Assembly: GCF_018448885.1 (NCBI RefSeq) | Contig: NZ_RCWB01000003.1 | Location: 1 to 64,000 of the forward strand | Origin: Photorhabdus caribbeanensis | Lineage (GTDB): Bacteria > Pseudomonadota > Gammaproteobacteria > Enterobacterales > Enterobacteriaceae | Length of the DNA: 64,000 nt | Direction of reading: 5' to 3' | In this document: positions 58,494-64,000 of the stretch, one piece after another | Layout: each line of letters starts with the position of its first letter | Position numbering within the stretch: the stretch's first letter is position 1 | The notes under the pieces: model-generated | What the model was told of the DNA's origin: nothing | The model's database searches: none | What the model saw: only the letters and a program-made list of their open reading frames with translations | Position numbers and translations under genes: made by a program

Positions 58494-59210
58494 TTATATA
58501 ATTAGATTATATGCTATTGCTTTAGCAACTGCTGCGACTTTATTGGGAACCACTAATTTCTCCATGACATTGTTAATGTGGAAATTAACGGTTCTTGTTG
58601 AAATGTCCAGTATATCGGCTATTTCAGCAGAAGTTTTTCCTTCACAAGTCCATCTTATGACTTCAACTTCTCTGGTAGAGAGCGTTGGAACAATGATTTT
58701 ATCCTTTTTATTTTTTAGGTTATTAAATGTTTTTATGCATTCATTTGCCAGTATGCCTAACATTCCGGCTTTGTTAAGTATTTCATTGTGGGAAATAGCG
58801 CCTTCTTTTCTGGCAACTGAAAAAATTGACCTTTCGCCATGATAACCTTTAATTTTGATTGAAAGACTATTTTTAACTTCATTTTTATTTGGATTTGATT
58901 TTTCAATCATAAAATCAGCGTTTTCTGATATTTTATCATTACAAACTGATGGAATAGAGAAAGTGTAATCACCATTCATTAGTTGGTCGCTGTCGTGATT
59001 ATTATCTTGATTATAATTGTTTACGGTTTCTATATTTAAGTTGGTTATTAGAACATATTTTTTTGTCGTGAATGGATATTTTTCTTCCTGATAAATTGAG
59101 TAGAATTCAAAACCCAGATAATTTATCGCGTTTAACAGTTTTTTTTCTAATTCTGGCATGGTTTTGGACTTTTTAATTTCAGATAAAATCTCATTAAATA
59201 ATGTATTCAT
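58494..59210 (-). CDS. LuxR-type regulator (solo) with an atypical sensor domain
   Basis: A 238-residue protein with a C-terminal LuxR HTH (LSTREVEVIRWTCEGKTSAE, then IADILDISTRTVNFHINNVM). The N-terminal ~150 residues correspond to the place of an autoinducer-binding domain but contain an Asn/Asp-rich insertion. No synthase gene (luxI) is near. I choose ATG 59210 (MNTLFNEIL) because GAGG lies 8 bases upstream. It is convergent with the cluster and is a good candidate for its regulator. Which ligand it senses is unknown. Confidence 0.85.
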   Translation of the reverse strand: MNTLFNEILSEIKKSKTMPELEKKLLNAINYLGFEFYSIYQEEKYPFTTKKYVLITNLNIETVNNYNQDNNHDSDQLMNGDYTFSIPSVCNDKISENADFMIEKSNPNKNEVKNSLSIKIKGYHGERSIFSVARKEGAISHNEILNKAGMLGILANECIKTFNNLKNKKDKIIVPTLSTREVEVIRWTCEGKTSAEIADILDISTRTVNFHINNVMEKLVVPNKVAAVAKAIAYNLII

Positions 59211-59480
59211 AAGATTTTCCTCGTCGTATAATATTTTCAATAAAACTAATTTTATATAATAAATATTTTATTCATATAATCAATTATAAGTAAAAATATA
59301 TAAAAATTGAATTTTTATATTGTAACCTTTAAGGAATGAATATGCTACTGAGAATTATATCGATTATTAGCTCTTATATATTTTGTCGACATGTATTTTT
59401 CTAGTGATATCTTCGGTTTACCCCGCTGCATAGCGCTGTTATGCTTACAGACCTAATTTAATTTGATCACAGGTATTTTC
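59211..59480. promoter_or_regulatory. Divergent region between luxR-type gene and fklB
   Basis: About 270 AT-rich bases containing the promoters of both genes. No operator could be fixed. Confidence 0.35.
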
Positions 59481-60101
59481 ATGGCAAAACTTTCTTTTGA
59501 TTCTATCGAAGCACAAGCAAGTTATGGAGTTGGTTTGCAAGTTGGTCAGCAATTACTGGAGTCTGGCCTGCAAGGTCTGGAACCTGAAGCGCTGTTGGCA
59601 GGGTTGTGTGATGCGCTGGAAAATCATTCTCCAGCGGTGCCGGTCGATATATTACATCGCGCCTTACGTGAAATGCATGAACGTGCAGATGGTGTGCGTC
59701 GCGAACGTCAGCAGGCTATGGCAGAAGAGGGGCAGAAGTTTCTGGCAGAAAACGCTCAGCGTGACGGTATAAGCACCACAGAATCTGGTTTACAGTTCTC
59801 TGTACTGAAACAGGGTGATGGTGCAATTCCTGCCCGTACTGACCGCGTGCGTGTTCATTATACGGGGCGTTTGATTGATGGCACCGTGTTTGACAGCTCA
59901 GTACAGCGTGGCGAACCTGCTGAATTCCCTGTGAATGGTGTGATTGCCGGATGGATTGAAGCATTGACGTTGATGCCTGTCGGTTCTAAATGGGAACTTT
60001 ATATCCCTTATAATTTGGCTTATGGTGAGCGTGGTGCTGGTGCATCGATTCCACCATATAGCACTCTGATTTTTGAGGTGGAATTATTGGATATTCTGTA
60101 A
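59481..60101 (+). CDS. fklB: FKBP-type peptidyl-prolyl isomerase FklB (FKBP22)
   Basis: A 206-residue protein with an N-terminal helical dimerisation domain and an FKBP domain ([37 protein letters not shown]). The start ATG 59481 ([12 protein letters not shown]) aligns with the family; 18 bases of open frame precede it. E. coli has cycA next, but here there is none. Confidence 0.95.
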   Translation: MAKLSFDSIEAQASYGVGLQVGQQLLESGLQGLEPEALLAGLCDALENHSPAVPVDILHRALREMHERADGVRRERQQAMAEEGQKFLAENAQRDGISTTESGLQFSVLKQGDGAIPARTDRVRVHYTGRLIDGTVFDSSVQRGEPAEFPVNGVIAGWIEALTLMPVGSKWELYIPYNLAYGERGAGASIPPYSTLIFEVELLDIL

Positions 60102-60677
60102 GTTTTATCCAGAGGTAGGATTAAAAATAGCCGGTATATTCGCCTCAGACTACTGATAAACCCATTTAAAAAGTGGGTAGTGTTTTCAGACTATCGAAAA
60201 TTTCAGCTAGTATGTTGCCGATTAACTGGCTTTCTCTCCATGTCCCAGTTATTGCTTTAAATAGGATTTTTGGCCTGGTCAATTTTCGCTTTTAACTAAA
60301 AAATAGATGGTAATGCTATTGGTAACACTATTTTCCTGATATTCCGTGCTGTTGCTATAACTATTTGGGTTCTCTCAGGTTTTAATCGTGATTATAGTGC
60401 GGTTTCGTACTGGCAAGGCTAGGTTCCACTTTTTCCTTTCTTTTGTTAACTCTTATTTACTTTATCTTTGCTGAGTTTCAGTATTTTAAAGCATTTTTTA
60501 TTGCTTTAGTCACTTTAATAACAAATAAACAATGTTTTGTTGGTTTTTATTATAAAGATAATGTTGATTTATTAAATATATTGCAGAATAGTGTGACTAC
60601 TTCATTACATCAACGATTATAAACGGTCTGGCGGCGTAATTAGCCAGGAATGTTATCTTGATATAAAGGAAATGGAA
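60102..60677. other. Gene-free region between fklB and HemB-like gene
   Basis: About 570 bases without a convincing gene. A short hydrophobic reading stretch around 60340-60600 looks like degraded coding sequence, but no family was recognised and no cycA trace was found. The promoter of the HemB-like gene should lie at the right end. AAAGGA precedes its start. Confidence 0.4.
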
Positions 60678-61781
60678 ATGTATGCAATTGAAATATCACC
60701 ATTAATACCCTATTTTTCTCGCCGTATTAATTCTGAAAGTCTATACCGAATTTCCCCGGAAAGAATGGCGCAGGCTATTGATGTTAGTATTGATCTAGGA
60801 GAAGAAGAATGTAAGCCGACAAAGGGAATACCTGGCTATTTTGCTTATGGTTGGCGTAGTGCTGCCGACCGAGTAATTCACGCAAATACACTTGGGGTAG
60901 AATATATTTCTCTGAGATTTATCTCGTCGGCAAATAAAAATAATAATATTGAGAAGGGCTTAATATTATTCGAAGAAACACTGCAAAATATATTGGCTTT
61001 GATTGGTTCCGTACCAGTAAAGATGATTGTCGATCCTTTTGGTCTGGCGTTAACGGAGGATGGGCAATGGGGTGTGCGGGATGATAATGGTAATTTTGAT
61101 AAGGAACAGACTCATAATCTGCTGGAAAAAGTAGGTTTTATCCTTTCGCGCAATCATGTTCATGGAGTGGTTACGTTGGGGCGTTTACCAGAGGAAGTGA
61201 TGTTGACGAAAAGGGGGATCAGTAAGGCGGGGGATTATACGAAAATTTATTCGTTCTCCCAGAATAGTGAGACCAGCACTGCTTATATTTATTTGGATAC
61301 TATAGGCCATAATACCGGCCAGAAAATCATGCCAGGTAATGTCAAAGAGATGGATTTGTGGGCACTCCTCGATATTTGGCATGGTGCCGATGTCTCGGTG
61401 ATTAAACCGATGGAAAGTTTCCATCTGATGAGCTCGTTGCGTTACCTCATTGAGAATGAAACTGCTCGCAAACAATTTTTAAATTCTCCTGATGTTAAGG
61501 ATATGGCCCAGAAAAACGCTTTTGTTGCCAAAAGTCTGGCGGAAATGAATGCATCTCCTCTTGAGCTATCACTGAAATGCTCCCGAATCAAAATGGCGGG
61601 TTATACGGTCTCTGGCACAACTTACATGCTAGCGCTATTGGCGCATGAAAAGGGCCCTGAAATGGCAAGGGCACGTATGGAGGAAATGTGGATAACGGCG
61701 TTTGGTGTGATGGATGAACAGTGTGAATGTCTGATTGATCGCAATGTGGTCAAATATCTTGAAGGTTCAATTCTTGCTTAG
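60678..61781 (+). CDS. Divergent HemB (porphobilinogen synthase)-like protein
   Basis: A 367-residue protein that aligns in its second half with HemB. The region DPFGLALTEDGQWGV corresponds to the metal loop DVCLCEYTSHGHCGV, GADVSVIKPMESF to GADCLMVKPAGAY, and YTVSGTTYMLALLAHEKG to the VSGEYAM segment. The lysine of IKP (~Lys243) is kept. The other active-site lysine position appears to be Gln (SFSQNSE, ~195), and all three zinc cysteines are replaced. It is therefore unlikely to make porphobilinogen and may use a related condensation or Schiff-base reaction. The start ATG 60678 has AAGGA 7 bases upstream; an ATG 6 bases earlier is too close to it. An exporter gene follows in the same direction. 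Confidence 0.7.
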   Translation: MYAIEISPLIPYFSRRINSESLYRISPERMAQAIDVSIDLGEEECKPTKGIPGYFAYGWRSAADRVIHANTLGVEYISLRFISSANKNNNIEKGLILFEETLQNILALIGSVPVKMIVDPFGLALTEDGQWGVRDDNGNFDKEQTHNLLEKVGFILSRNHVHGVVTLGRLPEEVMLTKRGISKAGDYTKIYSFSQNSETSTAYIYLDTIGHNTGQKIMPGNVKEMDLWALLDIWHGADVSVIKPMESFHLMSSLRYLIENETARKQFLNSPDVKDMAQKNAFVAKSLAEMNASPLELSLKCSRIKMAGYTVSGTTYMLALLAHEKGPEMARARMEEMWITAFGVMDEQCECLIDRNVVKYLEGSILA

Positions 61782-61803
61782 GTAAATTGACACATATTAT
61801 CGG

Positions 61804-61849
61804 ATGTTTCAGATGATAATGAGCCCTGAATTATTGTTGTCTGAAACAT
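61804..61849. promoter_or_regulatory. Inverted repeat between HemB-like and MFS genes
   Basis: Perfect 10-base arms ATGTTTCAGA / TCTGAAACAT separated by 26 bases. Either an operator for the downstream exporter gene or a weak transcriptional end of the HemB-like gene. Confidence 0.5.
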
Positions 61850-61902
61850 TAATGATGTATGGAAAAGCATGGCTATATTCACCCTCTTAATCATAGGATT
61901 AT

Positions 61903-63276
61903 ATGAATTCTTCTAATCAAGATACGAAATACAGAGCCATATTTATCGCTATCATGATCGTCACTTTTATGATTGGTTTTGATACAACCGGCCTAGGGGT
62001 TGCTATTCCGGTGATCGCGACTGAACTTGGTTTCGGCGTTAAAGAAGGAGCATGGCTCAGCATTTCTTATACGGCGGGTTTCGCCGCTTTCTTATTACCT
62101 GCCGGAATAATCACTGATCGTCTGGGAGCGATGAGAACACTGATTTCCGCCTTGTTGGTGTTCGTTGTTGCTTCTTATATTTCCGTCAGTTGTGTTTCTC
62201 TTGGCAGTTTTACCTTTGTGCGTTTAATTCAAGGAATTGCCGCCGCCTTTTTGAATACAGCGGCGATGGCGCTGTTGAATCTCTTGTTTCCAATGGGAAA
62301 TAGTAATCGCTCACAGGTTTTCAAAGCCTGGTCAATGATACTTGGGCTGAGTTTTTCTTTGGGGCCACCTCTGGGGGGCTTAATAATCAGGATGCTAGAC
62401 TGGTCATGGATATTGTTGCTCAACTTGCCCTTAGGGGGGCTGGTTGTATTCTTGATGTTGAAAAGAAAAGGCAGCACCTTGTCTACTGGTGGGGCGTTAA
62501 GCCGTGTTTCGCTATTTAGTACTTTACCAGTGACTGTAATTCTGCTGTTGATCACCATGTATCAATACATCGAGCAAGTGCTTCCGGGGCAATATGGCAC
62601 TATCGTCAAGGCAACGTTGCTTATTCTGGGGATAGTAAGCGTTTGGCTATGTCACCGTTTTTCTGCGCGTAGTTTTACACGCTTACCGGAGCTTAAAAAT
62701 AGTGCCTTTCTTATCTCGTTGGTTCTGCCGATTATTTTTTCTATCGCCTACTGGAGCCTATTTGTGGTGTTGCCGCAATATTTCGCGGTGAAGTTGGGTT
62801 TTGATGCATTGTATCTGGCTATGACAATGCTATTGCTTTCTTTGCCGTTGACCTTGGTGCCTTTATTGAGGATTGCCGAGCGTTTCAATCTTCAAGCTAC
62901 TGAGGGATTCCTGATGTTAACGGTTGGATTGGTGTTGCTCGCTGGTATCTTTAGTCCGGTTGTTGATGGGAATGTCTGGTTGTTGGCGGCTGGGTTGTTG
63001 CTGTTAGGTACGGGAGCCGCGGTGCTTAATCCATTGATGGCAAGGTTAGTGATGGACAATGTTGCTCCTGAGAATTCAGGATTGGCGGCAGCCCTTACCA
63101 GCACGTTGCGTCAAACCGGGTTTGCCGCAGGAGTTGCTTTTTTTTCACTGTTGACGCAACACGGTGGGGAGTCTGTCATCCATATCTCGGAAGCTATGGC
63201 GTTACTGATAGCTGCTATGTTGTCTTTAGTCGCGTTTGCAGTGTGCCGGGGTTTACAACGAAGTCGCGGGTATTAA
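61903..63276 (+). CDS. MFS drug/metabolite exporter (DHA2-like)
   Basis: A 457-residue protein with about 14 hydrophobic helices. FMIGFDTTGLGVAIPVIATE in helix 1, PAGIITDRLGAMRTLI in the loop 2-3 region and the LGPPLGGLI helix-5 motif match EmrB/QacA-type proton antiporters. It lies 121 bases after the HemB-like gene and probably exports the product of its reaction. Confidence 0.87.
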   Translation: MNSSNQDTKYRAIFIAIMIVTFMIGFDTTGLGVAIPVIATELGFGVKEGAWLSISYTAGFAAFLLPAGIITDRLGAMRTLISALLVFVVASYISVSCVSLGSFTFVRLIQGIAAAFLNTAAMALLNLLFPMGNSNRSQVFKAWSMILGLSFSLGPPLGGLIIRMLDWSWILLLNLPLGGLVVFLMLKRKGSTLSTGGALSRVSLFSTLPVTVILLLITMYQYIEQVLPGQYGTIVKATLLILGIVSVWLCHRFSARSFTRLPELKNSAFLISLVLPIIFSIAYWSLFVVLPQYFAVKLGFDALYLAMTMLLLSLPLTLVPLLRIAERFNLQATEGFLMLTVGLVLLAGIFSPVVDGNVWLLAAGLLLLGTGAAVLNPLMARLVMDNVAPENSGLAAALTSTLRQTGFAAGVAFFSLLTQHGGESVIHISEAMALLIAAMLSLVAFAVCRGLQRSRGY

Positions 63277-63525
63277 CACAAGGTTTTTAATGCGGAATAC
63301 ATTGTTTGTAGTACAGCGGGTTGGATGACGGCATCATATTGGGCGAAAGTGCTTGGTGAAAACATGAAGATCACAGTGATTGCATCAGATTGTTAATAAT
63401 TTGAGCAGGTATATCCAGTTGTTTTTGCTTCAAGAGGGGTAATAAAATTCTTACCGTTCCAATAAAAAGATCAATTGGTAATATAGTCTAAAATGATAAC
63501 AGATGACTAACCGCAGAGGTGTATG
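63277..63525. other. Intergenic region before cysQ
   Basis: About 250 bases. A short plus-strand frame of 34 codons (about 63291-63395, AEYIVCSTAGWMTASYWAKV...) has no start signal and no known family, probably a remnant. A promoter for cysQ should lie near 63470-63500. Confidence 0.35.
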
Positions 63526-64000
63526 ATGCTAGAACAAATTTGCCAACTGGCTCAGGAAGCTGGTGCGGCTATTATGACAATTTATCAGGATGAACATCCT
63601 CTGAAAATTGATCATAAGCAAGATGATTCGCCGGTTACTATGGCTGATATTGCGGCTCATAAAATCATTAAAGCCGGATTATCCCGTATCGCTCCGGAAA
63701 TTCCACTGTTGTCAGAAGAAGAGCTTCCCACTTGGGAAGAGAGACGTGATTGGCAGCGCTATTGGTTAGTTGATCCTCTGGATGGTACTAAGGAATTTAT
63801 TAATCGCAACGGTGAATTTACGGTTAATATTGCCTTGATTGATGAGGGCGTTCCTGTGATGGGAGTCATATATGCTCCTGTGCAGGATACGCTTTATTTC
63901 GGACAAGGGCGGCAAGCATGGAAAAAAGCCGGTGGTGGTCAATGCTTGCCGATTAAAATTCGTGATGCTAATCCACCAATGGTAGTCGTTAGCCGCTCTC
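63526..64000 (+). CDS. cysQ: 3'(2'),5'-bisphosphate nucleotidase CysQ (partial)
   Basis: At least 158 residues, running off the right edge. It removes 3'-phosphoadenosine-5'-phosphate, a by-product of sulphate assimilation. It shows the inositol-phosphatase family motifs [19 protein letters not shown] and [12 protein letters not shown]. The second of two adjacent ATG codons (63526) is favoured by the GAGG spacing and by alignment with E. coli (MLDQV). It returns the window to core gene order. Confidence 0.95.
   Translation, partial: MLEQICQLAQEAGAAIMTIYQDEHPLKIDHKQDDSPVTMADIAAHKIIKAGLSRIAPEIPLLSEEELPTWEERRDWQRYWLVDPLDGTKEFINRNGEFTVNIALIDEGVPVMGVIYAPVQDTLYFGQGRQAWKKAGGGQCLPIKIRDANPPMVVVSRS

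Noticed and set aside
60678-61781. A functional second hemB
   Set aside because: The metal-ligand cysteines and apparently one of two catalytic lysines are missing, and no haem genes are adjacent.

Overview
The window looks like a chromosomal segment of an entomopathogenic Morganellaceae, most likely Photorhabdus (Xenorhabdus is the alternative). The evidence is a core gene order typical of Enterobacterales (mscM-psd-rsgA-orn-tRNA-Gly x3-queG-tsaE-amiB-mutL-miaA-hfq-hflX-hflK-hflC-purA-nsrR-rnr-rlmB-rpsF-priB-rpsR-rplI, then fklB and cysQ), AT-rich accessory DNA, two 127-bp ERIC elements, and abundant toxin/immunity and small-molecule genes. The genus is inferred from gene content and was not tested by search.

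Layout. (1) 1-16.3 kb is a type VI secretion (T6SS) tip and effector region, almost all on the minus strand. It starts with tssF, a full vgrG, a DUF4123 adaptor gene and the N-terminal part of a VasX-like effector running off the left edge, with a PAAR gene facing the other way. Next comes an array of seven Imm52-like immunity genes, one intact and one nonsense-disrupted Tox-REase-5 nuclease effector, an intact PAAR gene and several PAAR/effector scar ORFs. A second DUF4123 gene and a 5'-truncated second vgrG complete the region. (2) 16.4-23.1 kb is core: mscM, psd, rsgA, an ERIC, orn and three tRNA-Gly(GCC). (3) 23.1-32.7 kb is an island at the 3' end of the last tRNA-Gly. It holds a decayed IS982-type transposase, a Gabija-like defence pair (OLD-family nuclease plus UvrD-like helicase), a DMT exporter with a TTC38-like TPR protein under a divergent LysR regulator, and a small secreted protein. 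It ends at a copy of the tRNA 3' end, followed by three DnaA boxes around an IHF-like site that match E. coli datA in position. (4) 33.0-50.3 kb is core, with two differences from E. coli: nnrE is missing between queG and tsaE, and yjeT is missing between hflC and purA, where an ERIC lies instead. (5) 51.1-59.2 kb is a compact, apparently NRPS/PKS-free biosynthetic cluster between rplI and fklB: a PLP-dependent cysteine-synthase-like enzyme, an argininosuccinate-synthase homologue without its PP-loop, a DDAH/amidinotransferase-family enzyme, a NodU/TobZ-type carbamoyltransferase, an MFS exporter, an ATP-grasp ligase and a convergent LuxR-type regulator. (6) 60.7-63.3 kb holds a very divergent HemB (porphobilinogen synthase) homologue and a DHA2-type MFS exporter, and the window ends inside cysQ.

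How the parts work together. In the T6SS region, VgrG and PAAR form the spike, DUF4123 proteins load effectors, and the Imm52-like genes protect against the nuclease toxins. The repeats show that toxin C-terminus plus immunity N-terminus is exchanged as one variable cassette between a conserved toxin 5' half and a conserved immunity 3' end. Displaced cassettes keep the immunity gene but lose the toxin. In the biosynthetic cluster three enzymes belong to families that act on ureido, guanidino or carbamoyl groups, one makes beta-substituted alanines and one forms amide bonds. This suggests a small exported carbamoylated or ureido amino acid or dipeptide, but no product can be named from sequence alone.
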